Below the pieces are notes generated by a model. The model was not told the origin of the DNA and ran no database searches. It saw nothing but the letters and a program-made list of their open reading frames with translations. From the NCBI GenBank assembly GCA_030620735.1, contig JAUXDV010000063.1, forward strand, positions 1 through 9,022: DNA of 9,022 nt, written 5' to 3'. A program made the position numbers and the translations under genes. Every line of letters starts with the position of its first letter. The stretch's first letter is position 1. The stretch comes from Gammaproteobacteria bacterium (GTDB taxonomy: Bacteria > Pseudomonadota > Gammaproteobacteria > Chromatiales > Chromatiaceae). Shown piece after piece: positions 1 through 6,285 of this stretch.

Positions 1-765
1 GGCGGCACCGTGATCGCTGAAGAGGTTGGCCTGTCACTGGAGAAGGCGACCCTGAATGAACTCGGTTCAGCCAAGCGCATCATCATCACCAAGGAAGAGA
101 CCACCATCATCGATGGCGCAGGCAACGAAGATGACATCAAGGCCCGCGTCGAGCAGGTTCGCGCTCAAATCGAAGAGACCTCTTCTGACTATGACCGCGA
201 GAAGCTGCAGGAACGTGTTGCCAAACTGGCCGGCGGCGTAGCCGTCATCAAGGTTGGCGCAGCCACTGAAGTCGAAATGAAAGAGAAGAAAGCGCGCGTC
301 GAAGATGCGCTGCATGCAACCCGCGCTGCCGTTGAAGAGGGCATCGTCGCAGGTGGCGGTGTTGCGCTGGTGCGCGCCCAGACTGCTATTGCAGAGCTCA
401 GCGGCGACAACCATGACCAGGACGTCGGCATCAAGCTGGCGCGCCGCGCCATGGAAGAACCACTGCGCCAGATCGTCTCCAATGCAGGCGGTGAAGCATC
501 TGTTGTGCTCAACGACGTTGCCAAAGGCGAAGGAAACTACGGTTTCAACGCCGCCAATGGCAAGTTCGGCGACATGATCGAGATGGGCATCCTCGATCCA
601 ACCAAGGTGACCCGTGCTGCACTGCAAAACGCGGCCTCGATCTCCGGACTGATGATCACCACCGAAGCGATGGTAGCCGAAGAAGCCCAGGACGAAGCTC
701 CTGCTGCCGGCGGTGGCGGTATGGATCCGATGGGTGGAATGGGAGGCATGGGCGGCATGATGTAA
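1..765 (+). CDS. groEL: GroEL chaperonin (60 kDa, Hsp60), C-terminal part; 5' end outside window
   Basis: The first base is already in frame, reading GGTVIAEEVGLSLEKATLNE, so the gene enters from the left and no start is visible. About 254 residues are present, roughly the last 45 percent of a ~548-aa GroEL. They cover the end of the apical domain, the second intermediate segment and the second equatorial segment. Landmarks: DYDREKLQERVAKLAGG; VEDALHATRAAVEEG, which carries the Asp matching the ATP-hydrolysis Asp398 of E. coli; the VAGGGVAL nucleotide loop; MGILDPTKVTR with the nucleotide-contacting Asp; and a GGM-rich flexible tail ending GGMGGMM. Family role: an ATP-driven double-ring cage that folds cytosolic proteins with GroES. 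groES would normally lie upstream, outside the window. A strong terminator follows 25 bp after the stop, so the transcript ends here. Identity is near certain. Confidence 0.98.
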   Translation, partial: GGTVIAEEVGLSLEKATLNELGSAKRIIITKEETTIIDGAGNEDDIKARVEQVRAQIEETSSDYDREKLQERVAKLAGGVAVIKVGAATEVEMKEKKARVEDALHATRAAVEEGIVAGGGVALVRAQTAIAELSGDNHDQDVGIKLARRAMEEPLRQIVSNAGGEASVVLNDVAKGEGNYGFNAANGKFGDMIEMGILDPTKVTRAALQNAASISGLMITTEAMVAEEAQDEAPAAGGGGMDPMGGMGGMGGMM

Positions 766-790
766 CAACGCCCTGTTTTTCAGCTCGAGA

Positions 791-817
791 AAGCCCCGCT
801 TTGCGGGGCTTTTTTTT
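791..817 (+). terminator. Rho-independent terminator of groEL
   Basis: A perfect 9-bp stem, AAGCCCCGC (791-799) with GCGGGGCTT (803-811), has a 3-base TTT loop and runs straight into a T-tract ending at 817. It sits 25 bp after the groEL stop and is the clearest intrinsic terminator in the window. The stem begins with AA, so the hairpin could also work weakly on the opposite strand, but no minus-strand gene ends here. Confidence 0.93.
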
Positions 818-951
818 GTTTGCCGGAAGGTCAGGGCGCCCGCTGGAACAAGCGCAATTTGAGTTGACAAATACCTCGCTGCGGTTCACTCTCTCAATTG
901 CATATGCGCAAGAATAATCATACAAATAACTCATAACTAAAGGTGGTAATC

Positions 952-1914
952 ATGGCTGGTTTTACAGATATACTGGGTTCATTGATACAACAGGGCATGT
1001 CTCAATCGAGTAACTCACGAGCAGGCAATGCGCTGGGCGCCGGTAGCGACAGCGGCGGTATCCTGGGTGACCTGCTGGGCAGTCTCGGAAAAATGTCCTC
1101 CGGCTCACAACCGGGCAATGCACCGGCAAGCGGTGGCGGTTCCCTGGGTGACCTGTTCGACAGCCTTGGCAAGATGTCTTCCGGCGCAAAAGCAGGCGGC
1201 ACACAGAGCGGCGGCAGTGGAGATCCATCCCTGGATGAAATCCTGGCTAATCTTGGCGTGGGAAAAGGCTCTCAACAGAAAAACAGCTCTCCAGAGAGTA
1301 GCCAGCAGACAACTGCGGGGGGCTCTCTCGGTGACATTCTAGGCAATTTGGGCAATAACAAAGCTGCCCTTGGCGGCCTGGGCGCACTTGCAGGAGCAAT
1401 TCTAGGCGGCGGCAAAAAATCTGCTGGCGGCGCCGTTGGTGGAGGTCTTCTCGCCATGCTCGCCTCGATGGCGATGTCTGCGCTTAAAAACTCCGGACAA
1501 TCCCCTTCCCGGCCGCCTCATGCCCTGACCGAACCACAAACACACGATGATGAGCTGGCGCTTGAAAATGACGCCGAGGTCATTGTCAAGGCCATGATCA
1601 ACGCCACCAAGGCGGACGGCAAGATCGATAATGCCGAAGTCCAGAAAATCGTCGGTAAACTCGATGATGACGGCCTCACCCAGGATGAGAAAGATTTTTT
1701 TGTCGCCGAAGCGAACAAACCCCTGGATCTTGACGGCGTTATTGCTTCTGCTGACAACAAGCCGGAGATGGCGGCCCAGATCTATGCAGCTTCATTGCTT
1801 GCCATCGAGGTGGACACGGCAGCGGAGCAGCGCTATATGCAGCAGCTTGCATCAGGACTCAGATTGCATCCACAGGTGACTGCCCATATCGAGCGCACGC
1901 TTGGGTTGGCATAG
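952..1914 (+). CDS. DUF533 / TerB-like (YebE-family) protein with repetitive Gly-rich N-terminal half
   Basis: A 320-aa protein. I chose the ATG at 952 over the in-frame GTG at 943 because AGGTGG (941-946) lies 5 nt upstream of the ATG and would be destroyed as a ribosome site by the GTG start. Residues ~35-137 hold four copies of a short amphipathic motif like GG-S/I-LGDLLGSLGKMSSG, at ~35, 62, 93 (as SLDEILANLG) and 124, joined by Ser/Gly/Gln linkers. Residues ~140-180 form a Gly/Ala hydrophobic stretch (LGGLGALAGAILGGG, then GGGLLAMLASMAMSAL) that could insert in or lie on a membrane. Residues ~200-320 are a helical TerB-like domain with the Asp-rich NATKADGKIDNAEV motif and a TLGL end, as in DUF533. 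E. coli YebE is an inner-membrane protein of unknown function in the Cpx envelope-stress regulon; whether this homologue shares that control is not visible. Family call is firm, function unknown. Confidence 0.85.
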   Translation: MAGFTDILGSLIQQGMSQSSNSRAGNALGAGSDSGGILGDLLGSLGKMSSGSQPGNAPASGGGSLGDLFDSLGKMSSGAKAGGTQSGGSGDPSLDEILANLGVGKGSQQKNSSPESSQQTTAGGSLGDILGNLGNNKAALGGLGALAGAILGGGKKSAGGAVGGGLLAMLASMAMSALKNSGQSPSRPPHALTEPQTHDDELALENDAEVIVKAMINATKADGKIDNAEVQKIVGKLDDDGLTQDEKDFFVAEANKPLDLDGVIASADNKPEMAAQIYAASLLAIEVDTAAEQRYMQQLASGLRLHPQVTAHIERTLGLA

Positions 1915-1998
1915 ATCCTGATAACAACCGCCTAAAAAAGCCCGCTTCTGCAGGACTTCTCCATGGGTTTTTACGACTACGATCAACGGAGTTTTAAA

Positions 1999-2334
1999 AT
2001 GAAGTCTTTCACAAAGAGTTCCCTTCCCGCAATTACCTTATTGCTGGCCACTCTTTTCTCAGGGCTGTCAATTGCATCCGGGACGAATAATTTTGGAGAG
2101 ATTACACTTGAAGCAGGCTCCTCGGGAACCTGCATATCAAGCCCCTGCAAGGTCTATTTCGTGATGCCTCCAGGCAGCGGCAGCTATGTGGTATTAGCCA
2201 ACAATATGAAAGTCGGAAGTTATCCGGCCGGAGAAACTGTCTCGCTCGGCGGATACTGGACCGGTGTAACACGCTTCAAAGTTGTAGACAGCGATGTCGG
2301 CCTCACCATACTGAATGTAGTAGGCAGAGAGTAA
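1999..2334 (+). CDS. Small secreted protein of unknown family, one two-cysteine loop
   Basis: A 111-aa protein. The ATG at 1999 is preferred over the in-frame ATG at 1963: GGAG (1988-1991) lies 7 nt before it, and the protein then opens with a clean signal peptide. That peptide has K2 and K6, a hydrophobic core from ~8 to 23, and probable cleavage after SIA at residue 26. The mature ~85 residues are rich in Gly, Ser and Val and look like a small beta-rich domain. The only cysteines are C45 and C50 in TCISSPCK, well placed for a local disulfide. I do not recognise the family. It follows the DUF533 gene by 84 bp in the same direction, so co-transcription is possible but there is no overlap to prove it. 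A secreted or periplasmic location is a firm inference; a role cannot be given. Confidence 0.72.
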   Translation: MKSFTKSSLPAITLLLATLFSGLSIASGTNNFGEITLEAGSSGTCISSPCKVYFVMPPGSGSYVVLANNMKVGSYPAGETVSLGGYWTGVTRFKVVDSDVGLTILNVVGRE

Positions 2335-2394
2335 CTCCAATAGTAATCTTTGAGTGACAAACATCTTTACAAATGAGTCAAATTTCAAAAATGA

Positions 2395-2456
2395 CTCTCG
2401 CCAAGACGCAAAGACCGCAAAGGTTTTTCTTGGCGAGCTTTGCGCCTTTGCGAGAG
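2395..2456. repeat. Dispersed-type inverted repeat of the 'CGCAAAG' class
   Basis: Two 19-nt arms face each other: CTCTCGCCAAGACGCAAAG (2395-2413) and CTTTGCGCCTTTGCGAGAG (2438-2456), complementary at 17 of 19 positions. Inside, CTTGGCGAG (2429-2437) is a perfect 9-bp complement of CTCGCCAAG (2397-2405), so the left arm can pair in two mutually exclusive ways. A separate GAGTCA/TGACTC pair (2375-2380 and 2392-2397) overlaps the left border. Sequences built from CGCAAAGACGCAAAG words recur as intergenic repeats in many environmental proteobacteria. That identification comes from memory of the motif and not from a search. It lies between the small secreted gene and hemG. Confidence 0.7.
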
Positions 2457-2527
2457 AAATGAGTTTTCCTATGCATCGTCAGTCTGAGACTTGATCTCGC
2501 TAGCATTTTACATAAGATCAATACTTG

Positions 2528-3091
2528 ATGAGAACCCTCATTCTCTACTCTTCAACAGATGGCCACACCATCAAAATCTGTCAATTTCTGCAGAAGATCA
2601 TTGAGCAACAGGAGGATGAAACAACCCTCATCTCTGTCGAACATGAGTCAGGCATCAATCTTAAGGATTTTGACAGGGTCATTATCGGGGCCAGTGTTCG
2701 TTATGGGAAACATAGCCCGCTCATTATCAACTTTATCAACAACAACCCCCGGATGCTCGACAGCCTGTCCAATGCATTTTTCTCGGTAAACCTTGTCGCT
2801 CGCAAGCCTGAGAAGAGAACTCCGGAAACAAATCCATACCTGAAAATACTCCTCAAACAGATCTCCTGGAAACCCATGGAGCTTGCTGTGTTTGCAGGAA
2901 AGCTTGACTACCCGAGATACAAGTTCCCGGACCGCCAGATGATCCGGCTAATCATGTGGATGACAGGAGGACCCACAGAGCGCAATGCCGTAGTGGAATT
3001 TACGGACTGGAAGCAGGTCGAGGCTTTTGGCAGGCGTGTAATCCAGATGAAGCCCAGCCCTAATGGGTATAACGCCGCAGGTTTGGTCTGA
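2528..3091 (+). CDS. hemG: Menaquinone-dependent protoporphyrinogen IX dehydrogenase (HemG)
   Basis: A 187-aa flavodoxin-fold protein that oxidises protoporphyrinogen IX to protoporphyrin IX, the penultimate haem step. In the family it uses FMN and passes electrons to the membrane quinone pool. Seen: the FMN phosphate loop SSTDGHT at residues 8-14; IIGASVRYGKHS around 52-63; and the HemG-specific insert FSVNLVARKPEKRTPETNPY at ~85-104, which separates HemG from ordinary flavodoxins. The conserved tail PRYKFPDRQMIRLIMWMTGG and TDWKQV follow. Length matches E. coli HemG (181 aa). The ATG at 2528 is taken as start; a TTG at 2525 would add one residue. No good Shine-Dalgarno is visible, so translation may be weak. 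The last 32 bp overlap the 3' end of cnoX on the other strand. Function call is strong. Confidence 0.95.
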   Translation: MRTLILYSSTDGHTIKICQFLQKIIEQQEDETTLISVEHESGINLKDFDRVIIGASVRYGKHSPLIINFINNNPRMLDSLSNAFFSVNLVARKPEKRTPETNPYLKILLKQISWKPMELAVFAGKLDYPRYKFPDRQMIRLIMWMTGGPTERNAVVEFTDWKQVEAFGRRVIQMKPSPNGYNAAGLV

Positions 3092-3938
3092 ATCTCTTTA
3101 CCAGATCATGATCACTGCCAAGGGTGTTAAAAGTCTTCAGCATCGATTTTTGAGCATAATTGTCCTGGTAGCCCTGCTCGATCTCCATGATATCCACAAG
3201 CAATTGCAGGGCCGGTTCAAACTCACCGTTCAAAATATAGAATGCTGAGAGCTCTACCTTAGCTTGCAGATCGCCAGATTCATGCTCAACCTGCTCAATC
3301 AACGCTCCCACGTCAGTGATGTTATCGGCAATCAGCATAAAACCCAGCTCATCCCGCAGCGCATTCACCTCGCTCATCGCACTGATCTCCTGCGGCAATG
3401 ATGTCAGGAAGGTCAGCGCTTCGGAGTAGCGCCGTTCGTGCTTCAGCAACTTGCAAAGCGCGACCGGAAGCCGCGGGTTGGCAGGGTCATTGACAATAGC
3501 ATCCGAGATGCTGGCATACGCCTGCTGCTGATCGCCCCTGGAGTATGTTGCGATTGCATCGGCTAATCGCTGGTCGGAATCCCGCGCCACATATTGATTC
3601 AGGCGGTTGATCAACTCGGCCTCGGATTGATACCCATGCAGGGTTTCAACGACTTTTTCGTGACGAAAAAGTTTCAGCGTCGGCAGACTGGCAATACCGT
3701 ACTCCGCAGTAATTTTCACTTCGGCGTCTGCATCAACATTGACAAGCAGCAGTCGTCCGTCATAACCATGGACGAGTTTATCCAGAACCGGATATTGACG
3801 CAGGCAAGGCCCTGCTTTCCTTGACCAGAAATTAACCAGCACCGGCCCCTGGTTTGAATTCTTCAACGCCAGCGCTTCGAAATTTGCTGCGCTGCCGGCA
3901 TGAATATAGGGAGAATCGATGGTTTCTATCAAAGTCAT
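3060..3938 (-). CDS. cnoX: CnoX/YbbN-type chaperedoxin (thioredoxin domain plus TPR-like helices)
   Basis: A 292-aa protein. Residues ~10-112 are a thioredoxin fold: VLVNFWSRKAGPCLRQYP at the active site, the VNVDAD strand, and the cis-Pro loop IASLPTLKLF with P86. The usual CGPC is AGPC here (A42, C45), so only one of the two redox cysteines remains; E. coli CnoX likewise has SQHC. Residues ~115-292 are helical repeats like the CnoX C-terminal TPR part, ending KRFRPNLRRYTH, comparable with the E. coli tail that docks on GroEL. Known role of the family: a holdase activated by hypochlorous acid that keeps clients soluble and hands them to DnaK or GroEL. Start at 3938 has only a weak GAG upstream. 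The gene is convergent with hemG, overlapping by 32 bp. It sits ~2.3 kb from groEL, its expected partner. Confidence 0.9.
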   Translation of the reverse strand: MTLIETIDSPYIHAGSAANFEALALKNSNQGPVLVNFWSRKAGPCLRQYPVLDKLVHGYDGRLLLVNVDADAEVKITAEYGIASLPTLKLFRHEKVVETLHGYQSEAELINRLNQYVARDSDQRLADAIATYSRGDQQQAYASISDAIVNDPANPRLPVALCKLLKHERRYSEALTFLTSLPQEISAMSEVNALRDELGFMLIADNITDVGALIEQVEHESGDLQAKVELSAFYILNGEFEPALQLLVDIMEIEQGYQDNYAQKSMLKTFNTLGSDHDLVKRFRPNLRRYTH

Positions 3939-3967
3939 GAATGTAATATCTCGATAACCCCTGCGTG

Positions 3968-4039
3968 ATCGCGGTCAGAAGACCACTCCTACAGAATACA
4001 GCTGTATTCTAAACGTGGGAACGGCCTTCTGACCGCGAT
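3968..4039. repeat. REPIN/BIME-like element: two inverted REP units around a perfect palindrome
   Basis: Two 25-nt units face each other. One is on the minus strand (3968-3992) and one on the plus strand (4015-4039); they agree at 21 of 25 positions and all four differences are transitions. The outer 14 bases, ATCGCGGTCAGAAG (3968-3981) and CTTCTGACCGCGAT (4026-4039), are perfectly complementary. Each unit starts GTAGGA or GTGGGA, the GTAG-like head typical of REP sequences moved by RAYT (REP-associated tyrosine) transposases. The minus-strand unit carries its own GGTC-TTCT-GACC hairpin. Between the units is an 18-bp perfect palindrome, AGAATACAGCTGTATTCT (3993-4010). The element lies between two minus-strand genes, where it could slow 3' decay or end transcription of the SYLF message. 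No transposase is in the window. Confidence 0.82.
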
Positions 4040-4053
4040 GGAGCCAGCACAGA

Positions 4054-4626
4054 TTACTTGGGGAAAAATTTATACTTCTGCCCGCCGATGGCTGCTTCGT
4101 ACATCAGCCCGCCCCTTGCGACCGTAAAGGTAGCCACTCCCTTGTAGTATGAACCGACAGTTTTTGCATCATTCCTGCCTCCACTGATACCGGCAGAACT
4201 GCCGGCTGTCGTAGCACTCGCGGAAGCACCTGCAGTCACCGCCACGGCACTGGCGTCAGCAGAAAACTCAAAATTTCCATTGGTAAATTCATCGAAGGCA
4301 CGCTTGTCCTCGAAAAACAGAATCTGACTGAAAACCTGACCGCCTAATGTCCAACCCGCATTCCCTTTATACACCTTGGCATCGCCAACAAACTCACCAT
4401 TGGAAAAATAGACCTTCCCCTTGCCATACGAGCCGCCGATAAAAAATATCCCGGCTTTGCCGACATTAGGAAACACTGCATGACCGTAGCTTTGATCAAA
4501 GAATTTGCCGCTCTCCCCGGCATTTTTGAATACCTTGATCGTATCCTCGTAGCTGTCAGCCTGGGCCATTGCGAAAGGAAACAGCAGGAGCAGTAGAACA
4601 AGATATATGTGTGATTTCAGTTTCAT
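4054..4626 (-). CDS. Exported SYLF/YSC84-type lipid-binding domain protein
   Basis: A 190-aa protein. Residues 1-23 are a signal peptide with K2 and K4, a run of leucines at ~9-15, and an AQA cleavage site before D24. The mature part is a single SYLF domain. It shows YGHAVFPNVGKAGIFFIGGSYGKG at ~47-70, YKGNAGWTLGGQVFSQILFFED at ~86-107, a low-complexity Ala/Ser/Gly/Thr stretch at ~124-150, and the signature end GGLMYEAAIGGQKYKFFP at ~172-189. Eukaryotic SYLF domains bind phosphoinositides and actin. Bacterial copies are periplasmic or surface proteins of unclear role, so lipid binding here is only inferred. AGAGGA (positions 4632-4637, minus strand) lies 5 nt upstream of the ATG and fixes the start. 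It follows the ZnuA-SCO fusion gene by 122 bp in the same direction and is followed by the REPIN-like element. Confidence 0.9.
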   Translation of the reverse strand: MKLKSHIYLVLLLLLFPFAMAQADSYEDTIKVFKNAGESGKFFDQSYGHAVFPNVGKAGIFFIGGSYGKGKVYFSNGEFVGDAKVYKGNAGWTLGGQVFSQILFFEDKRAFDEFTNGNFEFSADASAVAVTAGASASATTAGSSAGISGGRNDAKTVGSYYKGVATFTVARGGLMYEAAIGGQKYKFFPK

Positions 4627-4640
4627 ATGATTCCTCTTTA

Positions 4641-4667
4641 TTTATAAGTGGCTTTGACGACTTTCAA
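4641..4667 (-). promoter_or_regulatory. Possible sigma-70 promoter for the SYLF gene
   Basis: On the minus strand, TTGAAA (4662-4667) and TATAAA (4641-4646) each match 5 of 6 consensus bases. The spacer is 15 bp, shorter than the usual 17, and the predicted start of transcription would fall at or next to the ribosome site. This makes the call doubtful. The gene may instead be read from the upstream fusion gene. Confidence 0.22.
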
Positions 4668-4748
4668 TCAGCAGGATGATGATAACAGATTCAACCCGCA
4701 AGTTTTTCTATGGGGGAAGGGTCAATTATCAATAAGTCATACTGGCAT

Positions 4749-6215
4749 TTACTTTTCCCTTCCCACGGACTTATTCAGAGGTTCCTTTATATATTCGCGA
4801 AGCCGCTCAGCTACCTCCTCCGGCGGCATACCAAAGGCAAATTTGGTAATAAACTCTCCGTTGCGTCCGAGCAGGTAGAGGCTGGCGGTATGATCCATGC
4901 TGTAACGTTGCGGGTCACCGTCTTTAGCCGCCACCTTTTCATAACGCGCCCTGAATTTTTCGGCAACGCGCCTGGTCATCTCCAGAGAACCCGAGAGTCC
5001 CAGCAGGCGGGGGTAAAAATAGGCGGTATAGCGCTTCAGTACATCAGGTGTATCACGCTGCGGATCTACCGAGATGAAAATTGGCTGTACCTGCTGCGCA
5101 TCCTCCCCAAGCAGTTCCATCACATAACCCACACTTGAGAGTGTTGTCGGACAAATATCCGGACAGAATGTGTAACCGAAGTTAATCAGCTGAAACTGAG
5201 CGGGGAAATCCTCATGTGTGACTGTTTGTCCATACTGGTTCATCAGCACATACCCCGGCCTTAACTTCTCTGAAAAACGCATCTCTTTGATAGCAGCCCT
5301 GTCAGCACGGGATGAGGATTTACCGCCCTTCTGAAATGCGCTCACACAGTCAGAGATGGCGCCAAAGTTTTTTCGCATCAGGTTGAGATAAAGATCCGGA
5401 CCGGGTGGCAGTGTGCTGCCGATAGAGTCTAGTTCGACTGCGGTGACACCGCTGTCGGCAAGCAGCAGGTCAAGATGCGGCTCGCTGAGACTCGCCTCTG
5501 TAAAGAGACAGTGGAACGGCGCCCCGACAATCCAGTTTTTCAGAGTAAGCAGCCCCGCAGCTACAGCTGTCGGGGCAGCAGGGGGACTGGCCACTGTTCC
5601 CGCCACCTTCATGGCATAGGCCTGCTCGAAATAGTGATGCGTATCATGATAAAAAAAGACGGGGATGCCGCCCACATCCTTGTAGCCGAACTCCATCTGC
5701 CTATCAATTATGATCAGGGGTTCCAGCATGCGGCCGCGATTGCGCTCATAGCTATGCGAGGTGGCTGGATCGAGGCGCATTAACTCCCTGGTTATTTCAT
5801 CCAGCAGGATCAGCATGTTACGGGTATCGAGCCAGTACCAGGCATCACGCAGCTCTTTGGTGCCACGCGCCGGCAGCACTTTCATCTCTTCGCTGGCCAG
5901 CATCTCCATGATGCTGACACTGTCGGGCAACTGTGCAATTGCCTCACCAAGCAAGGGTTCCAGTTCGGCGCCACTCCAGATGACGAGATCGGCATTGGCG
6001 AGCGCCTCTGTCTGAACGGCATCGGGCCGATGTTCCCACGGCGGCACAGAACCATCCATCAACAACAGGGGCTCAGCAACGCCCTGCATGATGCCAGCCA
6101 CCAGTGAGTGGAGCGGCTTGATGCTGGTAACAACCCGCAAGGGCTCTTTGGCCGAAACGCCTGTAAATGCCGCACACAGCATCAACAGCATCGCCAATCT
6201 GAATAATCTGGTCAT
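4749..6215 (-). CDS. Fusion protein: ZnuA-like metal-binding domain + SCO1/SenC copper-chaperone domain, periplasmic
   Basis: A 488-aa protein. Residues 1-22 are a signal peptide (MTRLFRLAMLLMLCAAF, VSA cleavage). Residues ~26-292 resemble the zinc-binding protein ZnuA: VVTSIKPLHSLVAGIMQGV, ANADLVIWSGAELEPLL, FFYHDTHHYFEQAYAMKVAG, HCLFTEAS and ELDSIGS. C236 and C290 are 54 residues apart, like the disulfide pair of E. coli ZnuA. Residues ~305-476 are a complete SCO domain: FGYTFCPDICPTTL with copper ligands C351 and C355, FISVDPQRDTPD, and the third ligand H442 in YSMDHTASLYLLG. No second signal peptide interrupts the join. In the ZnuA half, the second zinc His appears replaced by W126 (WYWLD), the first may be H62 in a shifted loop, the third is H190, and the His-rich loop is absent. 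SCO proteins deliver copper to CuA of cytochrome oxidase; a ZnuA half suggests metal capture followed by hand-over, which is inference. No good Shine-Dalgarno is seen. Confidence 0.9.
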   Translation of the reverse strand: MTRLFRLAMLLMLCAAFTGVSAKEPLRVVTSIKPLHSLVAGIMQGVAEPLLLMDGSVPPWEHRPDAVQTEALANADLVIWSGAELEPLLGEAIAQLPDSVSIMEMLASEEMKVLPARGTKELRDAWYWLDTRNMLILLDEITRELMRLDPATSHSYERNRGRMLEPLIIIDRQMEFGYKDVGGIPVFFYHDTHHYFEQAYAMKVAGTVASPPAAPTAVAAGLLTLKNWIVGAPFHCLFTEASLSEPHLDLLLADSGVTAVELDSIGSTLPPGPDLYLNLMRKNFGAISDCVSAFQKGGKSSSRADRAAIKEMRFSEKLRPGYVLMNQYGQTVTHEDFPAQFQLINFGYTFCPDICPTTLSSVGYVMELLGEDAQQVQPIFISVDPQRDTPDVLKRYTAYFYPRLLGLSGSLEMTRRVAEKFRARYEKVAAKDGDPQRYSMDHTASLYLLGRNGEFITKFAFGMPPEEVAERLREYIKEPLNKSVGREK

Positions 6216-6285
6216 AGTAGGGTGATATCTATAAAAGAGAGGAAATTAGTCTGGGAAAGAAGAGTTGAAGCTCAATTGCTTTTGT

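Noticed and set aside
14..16. Lipobox idea (MLC at residues 12-14, positions 6174-6182) in the ZnuA-SCO fusion
   Set aside because: Leu at -1 of Cys14 does not fit a lipobox, and a good VSA cleavage site follows. The coordinates given here are residue-level; the protein is called as ordinary secreted.
864..869. Perfect -35 hexamer TTGACA before the DUF533 gene
   Set aside because: No acceptable -10 box at 16-18 bp (CACTCT is the best position). A promoter in this gap is likely, but I cannot place it.
67..870. Long minus-strand open frame of 267 codons opposite groEL
   Set aside because: It is the antisense shadow of the strongly biased groEL coding sequence and runs through the terminator; no ribosome site or recognisable domain.
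1938..1958. Terminator-like hairpin after the DUF533 gene
   Set aside because: The stem has a mismatch and a bulge and no T-tract follows on the plus strand. The T-tract would serve only the minus strand, where no gene ends.
1963..1998. Upstream ATG start for the small secreted protein
   Set aside because: It would add MGFYDYDQRSFK before a clean signal peptide, while GGAG is well placed for the ATG at 1999.
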